Assembly (NCBI GenBank): GCA_029962745.1
Contig: CM057152.1
Location: 19,586,774-19,650,773 of the forward strand
DNA from: Echinometra lucunter
Lineage: Eukaryota > Echinodermata > Echinoidea > Camarodonta > Echinometridae
DNA: 64,000 nt
Reading direction: 5' to 3'
The notes beneath the pieces are model-generated. The model was not told the DNA's origin. It did no database searches and worked only from the letters and a program-made list of their open reading frames with translations. Positions 47,204 through 59,839 of the stretch are shown here, in pieces. A program made the translations under genes and the position numbers. Every line of letters starts with the position of its first letter. Positions within the stretch are counted from its first letter, which is position 1.

Positions 47204-47728
47204 AGGTAGTATCCCACATTTGCGAGTGGCACCCAATTTGCACAAAAGTGTTACTTTATATAGCATTAAGCCACAGAAAAACACTCATAAAGTTTTAGAT
47301 CCCAGTACATTCCCGTTTACGATTGAGAAGGAAATATTCAACACAAATTTTCTTTTATTTTCTTTGTTTTGTAAAGGCGTCTTCCTGACCCTTTAAGAGT
47401 AAAACCATTCATTTTTCACTTATTTGGAATATTATTGTAAATTTGATAACATGCATGATACTTTACATAAATATAATAATAATAATAATATATGCAATTT
47501 GTTAGGCGCCATATCCATCTCGTAAGAGATGCTCAAGGCGCACAAGTGAAGGGGGGGGGGCAAACAAAATTACAAGTAACAGAAAATCATTGATAAAATA
47601 AGTTAAAGAGGTACGTTTTTAGTTTAATCTTAAATGTTTCCATATTCCATATCTGTCATTTAAAACTGAAATTGCCTTATTTCTCTTCAAATTCTTAAAC
47701 AAGGTTGTGCAAATGTGGGCTACTACCT
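47204..47728. mobile_element. Short DNA transposon with 20-base inverted ends
   Basis: The left end after TTAA is AGGTAGTATCCCACATTTGC. The right end inverted is AGGTAGTAGCCCACATTTGC, followed by TTGA (TCAA on the + strand, one change from TTAA). One mismatch in 20 bases is strong. It is 525 bp with no transposase. An (AAT)n-linked piece with TAGGCGCCATATCCATC...GAGATGCTCAAGGCGC (about 47468-47565) looks like another repeat nested within. TTAA use suggests a piggyBac- or Kolobok-type helper. Confidence 0.65.
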
Positions 47729-48046
47729 TCAATCTTAAACTTGAAACTTATGAAACTTCAAAATTTCAAAATTGATGCACATGGCAATGACTTTGATCGT
47801 TGGTTTAAAATGTAAAAAGCATCGCTGGTACAAGAAATTTATATTAGGCGTGCCCTAAAATCCTTTAACCAAAAACTAACATTCTACACGCCCTAACCCC
47901 ACCAGTTTTTCCTTGAGCAATTTCCCCTTATTTTCCTGAGCTTTTCGTAGCCCCATAGTCGTGCATCATACTCCCCTAACCAACTTCGCCCTGCAAGTAC
48001 ATGTTATCGGAAATTCCTAGCATGCCAGTGGCAGAGACTAATTAGC

Positions 48047-48310
48047 ATTTGCATGCGATGTATAATTGGTCCGCCTATCTATAAAACACATGTGTATATT
48101 ATTGCTCTGCTATGCTTTGTTTGCAACGGGCTTACACAGAACTTGTGACCAATACCTTTTCGAGTAAATCCCTGTTAACAGCACCAGTTACAGAAGTTCG
48201 AAGAAGTTTGAAATTCATAAAAGTAAGACGGACTTCTACCAAAGAAATCATTTGTATCATTGTAGAAGTCTTTTCGTATCGGTTAGTAGTAGTAGACTTT
48301 ACTGAATAAT
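48047..48310 (+). promoter_or_regulatory. Promoter-like cluster (octamer, ATTGG, TATAAAA) and a short open frame
   Basis: ATTTGCAT at 48047-48054, ATTGG (an inverted CCAAT box) at 48064-48068 and TATAAAA at 48080-48086 are spaced as in a compact RNA polymerase II promoter. About 25 bases after the TATA box an ATG (48112) opens 65 codons, MLCLQRAYTELVTNTFSSKS and on, to 48309. It could also splice at AAA|GTAAGA (about 48221). The protein is not recognised. Calmodulin's promoter, 5.3 kb downstream, has the same octamer-then-TATA order. Confidence 0.35.
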
Positions 48311-51300
48311 TTTGCGGAACAAGGTCCAGAACTCAAATTTATACCATACATTCACACATATTACAGTCATAAAAATAGAGGATTTACAGCACGAAAATAC
48401 ATGCACAGTGGGATAATTCTACATTTTCAATTATTACCAAATACTATATAAGAAAATACAAACAAGGAAAAGAAAGAAAAAGCTAATGTTATAATCAGAC
48501 TTCTAAACATTTGTATAATTCTTATAACAGAAAATTAGTTCTTATCCTTTTAGTGTTCTTATTTTGTTTTAGAGTTTGTCTTTTTTCCCAGTATGCCAAA
48601 ATTCTTATCAAGGAAATGTACAGAAAGAAGCACAAAGATAAGCTAAATACGGCAACTCCAAAACATATAGCATTTTATGCGTAGTAAAGGATATGCACAT
48701 GTCACTAAAGCTGATGTGATGTTCAGCTCCAGTCCCTTAATTAAATTTGTGTATATATATAGCAACTTTCTTATCTCATCAAGTTAAGGGAAGTGTGAAT
48801 GACAAATAACGAAGTGGACTTTGATTGTCTTCTGTACGTCGACATTGGCAGAGTGCACAGAATTTAGGTCATCCATTACCAAAATCAGATGCAGGAAGAG
48901 AATGAACATCTCTTCTATGTATACGTACATACTTAAATCAGTCAGATTTAATAAACAGAGACATAAATTCAGCTAGATATATAAACGTTTATCTATATAC
49001 ATAAACCCACGTAATGAAAATGAAAGATAGTGTGAAGTGTTCAAAGTCGGGAAGGTTAATTAATACCTTTGTAGACTTTGCTATCTCTCGGGTATAACTT
49101 TCAGGCAAGATAATTATTTTCCGGGAAAATTATTTTCATTTTACACATTTGATTCCCTCATTGTATATTTACAGAATGGATATGGTGATATCGTTATCAT
49201 GATAAAACTGTTAGATCGCAAAAGTAATTCTTTTAAAATTCATTGAATTTCCAATGTTGTTTTAGACTGTCCTTATTGACAGAGAATAAATTGATGTAAT
49301 ATGGTCAAATAAGTGAATACTTTTAACAGAAATATGAGTAATCAAACTTTCACCTTAGTTTGAGAAGTGTGTTTGGTATCCTCTCTGCTCAATACATGAA
49401 AGAAATCCTTGACAATTCATTTAAAAAATGAAATATCAGTTTGGAAGAAGGTGCGGATGAAAAGCAGTAAAAAAACAAACAAACAAACAAACAAACAAAC
49501 ACTTTGATAGAGTGTGTTTATCCAGGGTTTACTTTTTTGGTACATTCCAAACTGTAATTTATGAGATATTTTTATTTTGATGAATAATGACAATATATAA
49601 ATATTGCAAGCTTCAAAGTGTTTGTTCTTGGGGATACAGGTAAGCAATGAGTAAAAATCATTCACATTCACTGAATGCTTCGTCTACCTCAAAGATAATT
49701 TCCGACTGAATTATATTGCCTGTAATCATTGCCTGTTGCTTTCATGGACGTAAAGAGAAAATTCGATCAGAAAAATCTCTTCTTCCATTACAGATTTCTG
49801 TTTCTTTAATCGCCATTCCTTCCTTCAATATCGTCACTGTTGACGTCATTCTCAGGAATTTTTCCACAATGAACTCCTCTTAGAAATCAGTTTCTCATTT
49901 GATCATTCATCATTTTATATGAAACCTTAGTTTTTTTATATGAGAAGTACATCATTTCTATAGGACTGACTTTCCAGATTGTAAATTTTTATAATCACTG
50001 TAATTTAATAGTATGGACCGGCCTTATATTGATTGATAATGACAAGAGAATGGTGGGGGTGGGGACCTTTTACACGCTCTTACCTCGCATTTGAACTTTA
50101 TGTTAACCCTCCATTAGCAAATATTTGGTATAGCTGAGATATGCAGACGAAATAAATTTGTCTATCGGTTTTCAACAAATCTTAATTTAGAATTTTTTGG
50201 CGACCGATTCACTCAGTGATGAAAGGTCCATGCAAAATATGCTTCAAATTTCGACTTTTCACTTCTGTTTTGGCACCGTGACCAGAAAATTGATAAAAGC
50301 AAACATTTGATTACAAAGTCAATTAGCAACTTTTCAGTCCGTTTGCATAGCTCTCCTTTTTGCGATTAATATTGTAGGTTGCCTTCGGCCTTTTTATTTG
50401 AAAGAAGGTAGAAACATTTGAATTTGATTAGTATGAGCTCAGATTTTTTTTTCTTTCGTAACATATGTATTTCCGATAATATTGTAATTGATACTTTAGA
50501 CCACATTCTAACGATATATTCTGACTTATTGGTGTATCAATAATACTGCTCAAAGTTCAAGTACATTTAGATTACCGAGCATCAAAGTCGTTTAGATCAT
50601 GTAAAACCGCAGGGTTTTCCTTTACATCAAGAGTTTCATTTAAATACTACTCCTAATTTCAAGGTGAAATCTTTTTAATCCAATCAAGATCGAAATTTAT
50701 GAATTGTTTTATCAATTTTGTTCTTAGCGTTCCGAACACAAGCTTTGGGGATTTGAACAAACTGTAACGTTTACCAAAATAACGTGGGAATAATTTTTTT
50801 TTTTTCAAATCAAATAAGTATTTTTCAAGATGCGTTTACTTTCAACTCTTACCGAACAGTCGCCTAGCAGACCTTTATTCCTATAATTATAACGTATGCA
50901 AAATGTGTTTTACTTAAGTGAAACAGAAGATGAACTTCTTTTTTCCATTTATTGGTGTATGACAATACCGGGTGTGCCATATATTTTTAAAATATGACTC
51001 AATCGAAACTTTTATCATGTATCTATAAAATACTGGCTATTTTCCTTACATTATACTCCAAAATAAATGATGAATGTGCCGAAAAGCTTTTTAAAATTTT
51101 ACAATCAGTGTCAATAGCAATGCAATTACGTGTATCCTAAACTCTCAAGAATTTTGACATACAGTATATTATTTTGCACAAATGCATGACACTGAGACGA
51201 AGTGACATCAGAAGGACTTTATATGAAAGTATCGTATTTTGTATTTTTGGGAGATTTTCCTCCTTATTTTTTATTTTTTAATTTTTTTAATTTTTATTTT

Positions 51301-51540
51301 TTTTGCGGGGGAGGGGGTCTTTTGTTAGGGAGCTTCTATTATGCATCAATCATCTAACATCTTTTTTTGCATATTCTGCTTAGGGCGTTGATTAGAGAAA
51401 AGTTGGCAAAACGTCTTTAGTTCGAAAATTGTCGAATGGAAGTACTTATTAAATATGACTTTCTCTAATCGACTGAGATTTCTCTTGATTATGAAATCGC
51501 TGGTTCTAAAGATAATTTAAGCAAATATTGGCACTCAGTC
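48311..51540. other. No gene seen
   Basis: Long AT-rich stretch without recognisable exons. It has an (AAAC)n run at about 49472-49500 and T-rich stretches near 51265-51305. Confidence 0.45.
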
Positions 51541-52240
51541 AACAAAGCGGTACGGATGGTTTGTAGCTTGTGTAGCACATACTCGACGACCTAATTGCAT
51601 ATGGACATGAGGGATAGTATTCATGAATACTAATAGGCATTCAATCTTTGCCTTTATTCTTCTTTAACTCGGTATATCTTTCTCCTTCTTTCTTCCTCCT
51701 CTTTCTCTCTCCACTAATTTTTCTTCGAAGGTTCCTGGCCCGCTCTCTATTTTGCTTTCTCTCGATCTCAATGAGCAAAACGCGATCTCCGAAATTGCAC
51801 TGGCAAACAGACTCCCTTCCCCATCTGTGATTTTGCAACCGTCGTCCTCGTTTAACATCTAATGCCACAAATGTCACTCTTGCTTTTTCTTCTCGCCACT
51901 CAACTTGCGTCCACCCTGGAGATGGCGTCGCTCTCCATGTGCGATATGCATCCACGCATCCGTCTCTACCTGACTTTTTCCTGGATTACGACAGTCGAGT
52001 AGACACATTGCTTTTCTCTCTTTGCATGGGTTTTATGCGCATTGCGGCAAAACGAAGGGCTACGTCAGCGAGTGCATTGTGGGATAGGATTGCGGTGCGG
52101 TAATGTCGCATTGCAGTTGATCTCTGGACCAATCAGAGATGCATATCTGTTGCCTTTCCCGCCTCAAATGCCGCCAGCGAGGATTCATCTTTTCCAAACC
52201 AAAAAGGAAAATTGCATTTGAGCCATAAAAGTAGAAAATA
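51541..52240. promoter_or_regulatory. GC-richer, motif-rich segment; possible promoter or enhancer
   Basis: This stands out from the AT-rich surroundings. It has a CRE-like CTACGTCAGCG (about 52060), GTGCATTGTGGGATAGG (about 52073), an inverted CCAAT in GGACCAATCAGAG (52127-52139), and repeated GCGGTGCGG/GCATTGCGG. A charged minus-strand frame (51955 to 51641, 104 codons, starting MDAYRTWRATPSPGWTQ) would be read away from these motifs, so a minus-strand first exon is possible. The lower half of that frame is simply the reverse of a pyrimidine-rich tract, so coding is doubtful. Confidence 0.35.
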
Positions 52241-52699
52241 TATCTTGTAACTGGTAAAGCGACAAATAAAATGATGAATATGCCCAAATCAATAGTGCAT
52301 ATCTATGATAAGAAATGACAGTGCAATATGTAACGCTTATAATAAAAATTTTTCTTTGATGTCTGAAACTGTTTTAGAAATGAAATTTTGTTTTTGTTCT
52401 TCGAATTTAAATGAAATTAGAGCATGAAAGCTTTGCTTTTTTGTAAAAAAAGATTAATCAAAAAGTTTTTACTTCTCAGAAATGCATTATTCACGTATTT
52501 TTCAATAAAAAGTCATACAGCGCAATTTAAAGAAAAAGCCTACATAACACGGCTATGCAAGTTTGGATAGTGTTCTTTCAATACATGTCATTCAAAGATG
52601 TATTCCAAAAGGATGCATACATATTTCAGTTAAACTCAATTAAACGTTCAGACACATTGGGATCACAATATACTTTTCATGATGATAGTAATGTTTTCA
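52241..52699. other. No gene seen
   Basis: AT-rich sequence without recognised exons, leading to the 46-base palindrome. Confidence 0.4.
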
Positions 52700-52745
52700 G
52701 AAAATAGCATTGAACACGGACATGTCCGTGTTCAATGCTATTTTC
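52700..52745. repeat. Perfect 46-bp palindrome without spacer
   Basis: Two 23-base arms are exact inverted copies with no loop; the centre is ACACGGACATGTCCGTGT. It starts GAAAATAGCATTG and ends CAATGCTATTTTC. Confidence 0.95.
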
Positions 52746-53410
52746 CGATTTTGCAGTACCAAAACAGCTTTTCAGTAATGTTTTCGTTAGTTAACAAGTA
52801 GTTAAACATGGAAACAGGTAACATTTCTAAGTGATGATGATCATCATCATCATCATAGATAGATTTTATACAAGGATGTATTGATTCACTTCTTTTTATT
52901 TCATAATTATCTTGTGAACATTCATACATATCAGGAAACCAAGGAGGAACTCCCACAAAAGCTGTTTAAACTCTACATTATGCCTACTTTAGCACTAATT
53001 AAGTGCCTGATGAACAAAGCATGTCTGCATAGTCCCTCCCACCATATATGGTTATGTGTATTTCATAGAAAAACTAAAGTACTGAAAGAAGGAAAATGCA
53101 TAGATATATACACATTCATATTCATTTTTTATGATTTAATAATGAATGAAGCAAATAATAATCTTTTTCTTGTACTTGAAATATCGAATAGGTATTTTGC
53201 TGTTCCTTGTCTCCTAGCTTGTATGCACCAGGGGCAAATCGGAGATGATCATGTAATTTAATTCGTTCGATAGTAATGTCTTATCAGATTATGACAAACA
53301 CGCTCACATTCTTTCCCCGCACAAAGCTCGCACACGCACGTTTTCTCGCAGCATGACCATATAGAAATCATGATCACGGCGAGATTAGATGGTGAATTAT
53401 TTATGAGGCC
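52746..53410. other. Upstream region of the calmodulin gene
   Basis: No exon recognised. A short ATC repeat sits at 52838-52856. It presumably carries further regulatory sites of the downstream gene, none of which I can name with confidence. Confidence 0.4.
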
Positions 53411-53460
53411 ATTTGCATACGATAACTGAATATATAAGAAGGCAAGCACTGCTTATGGGT
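53411..53460 (+). promoter_or_regulatory. Calmodulin core promoter (octamer and TATA box)
   Basis: An octamer ATTTGCAT (53411-53418) lies 12 bases before TATATAAG (53431-53438). Transcription should start about 25-30 bases after the TATA box, near 53460, which gives a 5' UTR of about 185 nt before the start codon. The start site is inferred from spacing only. The TATA box also argues for regulated rather than purely housekeeping expression of this copy. Confidence 0.65.
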
Positions 53461-53645
53461 ATCTTCTGGGTATCTTTCGCCGCGTGCGCTATACTGGAAA
53501 TACTACGGTGTCGCTGTTCACTTGCGTGGAGTCATTACGAGTGGGTTATTCTTCGTTTTCTCTCCTCTCTCCTCCCTTGCTTTGCAACTATTACCGGCGA
53601 CCCTTTCTGTTTCCTAGGAAGCAACCGTCTACATAAAGTGACAAA

Positions 53646-56600
53646 ATGGTAAGTCATTTTTTATGATTTTCTTTTACCAAAATACTACCTCTTTACTTAA
53701 CGATTTTTTTAAAAAAATGAAAGATATTCGTAATGTAGTTAAAGGAAATTTAGCCTCAGTAGTGAATGGGCATCAAAATCCTGCATGATAAATAAGATGG
53801 AAAAGACAGCATAATATCCTTTGCTATTTATTATCATTTTTAAAACAAAATAATGGGAAAATCGAAATTATAATGTAGACATTTGGTTTCAGCCTGAAGC
53901 TCGGTGGGTGTGTCTTTTGGAGGAGGGATGCGTGCAACCACTAAATCGATAATCGGTGTCAACCTCGCGGCGCCTTCTTACACACTTTGACTCCTTAGGT
54001 GTCACAGGCGATGGTTAATGTGAAATGGATGGGGGAGAAACCCTCTTACAGGGTGCGAAAAATCTCTGCAGTGTGTTACAATGTGTTTGGATAAAGCACA
54101 TGTGTTTGTGATACTGATGAAATAATCATTATAGGCTGTATAGTATATTTTGTTGTAAAACAACATGGGATAGTATCGGAACTAAAAGAACATTAAAATG
54201 ATTTTGTATACATAACATCAGCATACTACGATGGGGCAGTGACTGAGTAAAAGGACTATCTGAAACTTGATAAATTTAAGGGTCCCGATGATGATGTTGC
54301 GGTCAGATAATAATGTATCTTCTGTATTTAAAGAACTGAGTTATTTCATTTTAATAGTTTTAATCGTTGGGAATTTCACTAACTGTAGTGGTAAACGTTA
54401 CAAAGACGCCATATTCTTACTCTTATCACTTTGTACTGAGACCTTGAACTACCCATATTATAAATACATTTTCAAAATAGCTCAAATCGCCTTCATTTTA
54501 ACAGAAATTCTCGAGTTGTATGAACCATAAAGAAAGTTGGATATTCAAAACAGTAGAGAAAGAGAAAATGAAACATGCCTATAGCTCATGCATAGATCTT
54601 CAAAAGATATGGAAAGGAACTTATAGAAATATTGTCGCGACCTGTGATAAGTGTATTTACTTAAATTGGTTAGTAACGTTTGCTTTTCATGAAGTTTGTC
54701 GCCTTCTTAGCAAATATGTAGATAAGGAGATCAATGTTAAGTTTACAAAGTGGTGCAAACAAAATGACTTAGCTTCTTAGGATGTACAGTCAGAACTATA
54801 CTCAGAACTTGGAAAATGAAGGAGTATCATTCTACATGGTTCTCTTAACATTTATACATAAAATCGAATTAACAGCATTCTAATTTTGATAACGTGATTT
54901 AGGAACCTTTTTAAGAAGATTGGATTTTTTTAGATATACCTAACATTTCCTATTATCAATTCATTCGTTGAAATGAAAATAACAGAGACAAACATTCGAT
55001 ATGTAAGATCAAAACAGCATATAACTATTGCCCCTCCCTATAAAACCACAGCTCAGAGAGCGGGAAAGAGAGCAAGGAAATGATAATCAATAGGGTATAC
55101 TCAGCTGTGCACTAATGTAATATTAATCGAGCTCAATTGCTTTGATTCGCGTTTACTCATTGTCTCAAATGTGTACGAAAGGTTTTTTTTATCCGCGTTC
55201 TGATTGTGTGTTTCCTTCCGTAATAACCACTATAGAACAATATCCTCTACGATGACTCATCTCCTGGATGGGGTAAATATTAAGTACCTGGATGATATAG
55301 AGAATCATGTAAAGAGAATTTCACAGCTGTAACAATAAAGTTGTTCATGTTTCATCGCATTTTTATGTGTTTTGTTGCAACTGTGATTATTGAGCTTTCC
55401 TGGTAATAGCTTCGTTATGACAAATCCGCTTTAATTATGAATGATTTAGGAATTGGTATAATCATTTCGAATATACAAAATTTACTGCATTATTGTGACT
55501 GAGGAAATAAAAATCCAAACCTAAAAAAGCGAAATCTAATACTGGCATATGCACGTCTTGGAAGAAAGAGTACTGAAAGCCTATTTTGTCGAATTTACTA
55601 ATGCCTGGTTTACGAATATCTATTGTGGTTGTTCTAATATGAATGATATGAATCATGTCAATTATTACCAATTACCCAACTGCACCTGCTAAACTCATTC
55701 AATATCACGGAGCACTCTAGAGTACCAAGGCTGATAATTATCCTAAAACATTGATGGCACAACCAGTTGCCCTAATAAGGGCAGCTCTCTGTGGTCTTCC
55801 CATAATGTTGGATGTACTATAGGATATTTCTTCAGGCTATCCAGGAAAGAAGAAAAATGAATTTTAGGTAGTTGTACTTTTAATGACCCTCGATTTTTCT
55901 ATGATGAAGATTTAAACCGATTTTAGAATAGGACACTTTGAGGAGAGGTCGACTATTTCTGTCATGGGGTAAAGAGGAGGGGGGTGATAGATACTACCAA
56001 AAGTTTAATAGCCATGTGTGCGAAATCGTTTACATCAGTTTCGTTCAAGATGTATTTTATATAAAACAGGCTCAAAATAATGTAAAACTTTTTGTATATG
56101 GATAGAAACACCCATCAGCTACTCTGCTGTCTTATAACTTTAAAAAAAATTGCATCATGAAAATTTCATATATATATATATATATATTCATTATATCCCG
56201 GGTCAACATCTTTAACAGCGTTATGGTAGTTTTCGCTTGTAGCGCTTAGAAATATATATTATTTGTAACAGTATGATAATTATTTCTTAGATATACGTCT
56301 TGTCTTAAAGACACGCGGATTGATAAGTGTGTTTGGCTCGTTGGGTAGAAAAGTAATTAAATTTTGCAAAAGAGATCATGGCTGAGAGTATTCGAAATCT
56401 CTACATTTCACCGTTGATGACAAGGCTGCTCTGTCCTATATTCCATTTACGGTAATGGTTTTGAATCAGAATATAATTATGACAGAGAGAAGGAAGAGAG
56501 AGGAAAAATACACCCACGCCGAATCATTCTATCAAGAATTTAAGACAAAATAGCAAGGAAAACTCGTTCTTGATATCTCAATCTGTCTGTTTGACATTTA

Positions 56601-58764
56601 CAACAAAAGTTCACTATTTATCCTCAAACCAAGAGCGAAATGTCACAAGCTGTATACCGATATGATTACGTATGCATGCTTTTTGAAATGCGTAGGTTTG
56701 TCTTTCTTTCACGTTTAGTGTTTATGATATGCAATAATGGTTACGAATAAACCATAAACATAAATAGATAGGTTTCGTGGTTAGATTGTGATGCTATCAT
56801 GCCAAATACGGTAGAAATTATGATAAACGGTTGCTTTTATTATCATATTCAGTTGTGTTTTAATGGAGAAAATAATAGGTACCTAAAACATTTAATTCGG
56901 ATAGGACGAATAATCATTGTTCTTTCTGTATCGTCAAGGCAATAGAAACGTTGTCCCTGTTGCATCTACAACTACGGAATAATTATTTCCCTCAATTTCA
57001 GCTATCTTTATCAAAAATACAATACCAAACAGTGACCTAAAACTTTTAGTCTCGGTTTTTCTGTGACCATAGCTATCCCCTACAATTAATGCATAACTTT
57101 TAAAGCCCCTAATTTTACAGTAGTCGATACGGTAGAAACAGAGATGCATATTGTATCTTGAGACTAGCAAGAAAGAATTCTATAGAAGATGGTATAAAAT
57201 CCAGAAGACAGAACATGTAAAGAATGGATCATGCTAAGGCCATTGTTTTATGGATCCAGAAAAAACAAACCGTGCTACTGCATCTGCGTTCTACAAGCTT
57301 TAAGTTACCTCAAGCCATTCCACTGTCCTCAAAGAGACGATTGAAATAAAGAGATTTTAAAATCTGCTACCCCATCGCTTTCAGAGTGCTTAAAAGCTCA
57401 GTCCTGCTGGGACGTGTTTGAACAGATAACAAGCTTATGATGACACAGGAGTGGTGCCACGATGTTTAAATTATCAGCTTAAGATAAAAGGCTGACTGAA
57501 AACGAGTTACACAACTTTACTCTTTCAATGAGCCTGCATGCAACATGCAAACAATGAATGGTTAAAGTATAGTTTCCAGACATTATCACTGTTATTCAGC
57601 CTTCCAAGAAAATTGCTGTGGTTACATTTTATTTTCGATCTGAGAAATATTCTTGCATTCACTTGATATTTCTCATTAACAAATGCATGTAGATTTTCGC
57701 CCCCTTACCGTGGAAACAGTTCATACTCTCGGATTAAAAAAAAAAATTTTTTACTGTGTTATATCGTGGTGTGAGGAATCTATTTGGTGTCGAAGAAGTG
57801 GAAATTTTTCACCATAGAGACAAAAACATACCATATTTCATGACACATTTTATCGTTAATCCACCTGTGGCGGTTTCATAAGGTGTAGACTTTGTGGAAA
57901 TGAACACTGAAAGCACTCTTTTTCTTTTGCTTCGTCTGTGTTTAATGAGAATTTTCGACACTTTCTACAATTATTTCTCACATTTGAAACAGTCTGCTTA
58001 CAAAGTAGTTGGTTAGGAGCTATATTACCGTTCATAATTCTATATCATTTCTCATTAAAAAAAAAAAAAGCAATTACAGAATAACTATCTAAAATAAACC
58101 TTTCATGAGTAATGGGAAGAGTTCCATAGTAAAATTTCCGGCATTATTCGAGAACTTACGAGGTTTGCCTATCCATTATGAGTACTCAATAGGACGTAGA
58201 ACTGGCAAATTGAGGGGACTTTTAAGACCTAAGTGAATAATTATGGTGTATAAAAATATCATATTGCTTCTCAACTAAAGAGCTTGTATAATGCCATCTA
58301 TAGGTCGTTGACCACTATCTTACATCATTATTGAAATACTTATTGAGCTCCATTTTACAACTTCTTGCAGTCAGTTTTGTAGAATGACTGTTCAAGAACC
58401 CGGTGGAAGAAACAGTGGCTTCCTTCTCGCGCTATTATCCATTAGCATGAACTAACAGGACCATTATTTGAAAGATAAAATCCTGATATATTGATTTTTG
58501 TATACTTTATAATAGTTAGAGTACATGCATTAGTCCGCACACGCACTGATAAGGTTGTCTTTATTTTGTAAAGTGTATTCAAATTAAACCTTTAATGTAA
58601 CGACTGTAAAACGAATGAAGAAGTCAGTGCTGGAAGTTTGAACAATAAAATTTAAATACAGAGATTTTTTCCTTTATTTTTTGTTGGAGAATATATGCAG
58701 ACTGTGTTAATGATAATCCACAAAAGACTATTTACATAGTAACAAAAAGATCATTTCTTAACAA

Positions 58765-58802
<38 letters not shown>

Positions 58803-58965
58803 AAGAAGCTGAGCCTTAATATCGGGAAACAGAGTGATTTCATTCCCCCAAAATGTGCATGGTCATGTCTCGGTTCATTTTTTTTTTCATATCCATTAAT
58901 CCAAAGAAATAATTTCTTTTTATTCCCATTACAGGCAGATCAACTTACAGAAGAACAGATTGCTG
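53646..58965 (+). CDS. CALM: Calmodulin, first two coding exons (partial; intron 53649-58934)
   Basis: Exon 1 ends exactly after the start codon: ACAAAATG|gtaagt (ATG 53646-53648). Exon 2 is 58935-58965, between CCCATTACAG and G|gtaagt. The 31 bases code ADQLTEEQIA plus the first base of the next codon, so the protein begins MADQLTEEQIA, the invariant N-terminus of calmodulin. The intron after the ATG and the 31-nt second exon ending in phase 1 also match the known layout of animal calmodulin genes. Calmodulin is the 149-codon cytosolic and nuclear EF-hand sensor that binds four calcium ions and then activates kinases, phosphatases and channels. None of the EF hands is in the window: exon 3 (EFKEAF...) is not found before 64000, so intron 2 exceeds 5 kb. 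A close calmodulin-like paralogue cannot be excluded from eleven residues. Confidence 0.88.
53649..58934 (+). other. Calmodulin intron 1 (5286 bp)
   Basis: Starts gtaagt and ends CCCATTACAG. AT-rich, with a short (TA)n at about 56167-56187 and a (GA)n at about 58769-58798. Open frames at 54267-54530 and 54520-54780 have no recognised relatives and no splice context. Large first introns often hold enhancers; none is identified here. Confidence 0.75.
58769..58798. repeat. (GA)n microsatellite
   Basis: About 15 GA units, located 136 bases before calmodulin exon 2, inside intron 1. Confidence 0.9.
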
Positions 58966-59839
58966 GTAAGTATTGCCTTCCTTCGAAAAGCATCTGCTAT
59001 AGGATTCAATAGAGGTATGGGTCCAGATAAAATAAAACTTGAATGAAGGAAAGGGGACTTTCTGCTGTAACTAGTCTTGCAGTCGTTTCTGGAGCACCAA
59101 AGCCCAAGGGCGATTGAGATAGCAATGACATAGTTTCTTCTGGGAAAGTGTTAATGGAATAAGAAGTGTCCTTATGTTGCAGTGTGTGCTTAGAAAGTTC
59201 CTTGACTTTCAACATTCAGCTGTCATAATTATTGAGTCTCTTATGATACATCTGGAATATCTGAAGATGGCCATGTGTAGACGAGAGAGCACCTTACAGC
59301 ACACAAATTATTTCAAAGCAGGAAAAGAATGAAATAATCTTATATGAAACAAACATGAAGGTGAAAGCAATGGTTCTATGATTAAGTGCAGAATGCAGTG
59401 ATCGAGAAGCAATGACCTCTGTAAATGATTTCAAGTGTTCAGAATTATCTAACACTTAAAACAAAGCATGTATTTCCATTCCCCTTGGCCAATCATGGTT
59501 GTATAATGAGGAAACTAATGGATTCGCCGAGTTGATCAAAGCGAAGAAAATTTGACTCGAGGCTCTTTGCACTTATGCCTATGCTTTTCAGCGTCGTGGA
59601 GGTGGTGAATTAATATGTTTTGACAGCCCATGTGAGGGAAGCACTTCACTTACATTGCACGAGATGATAACTTGAATACATTATAATGTTATGGGAGGTT
59701 CTGAAATTTAAAAAGATGTTAGGAAGAAGTACTTTTTTCTCTGCCACTAGATGGTTTTGTCAGTGGTTTGTAAGGGTAAATGGGAAAATCAAATTTTAGG
59801 GACCGGGGAAGATTGATGGGCGTTTTTGTTTTTAATCAG

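Noticed and set aside
53413..53652. A 79-codon gene MHTITEYIRRQALLMGIFWV... overlapping calmodulin exon 1
   Set aside because: It begins before the TATA box and runs through the splice donor in another frame; it would not be in the mRNA as a whole.
54267..54780. Two overlapping open frames (87 and 86 codons) in calmodulin intron 1
   Set aside because: No recognisable motif, no splice or promoter signals, and lengths possible by chance in AT-rich DNA.
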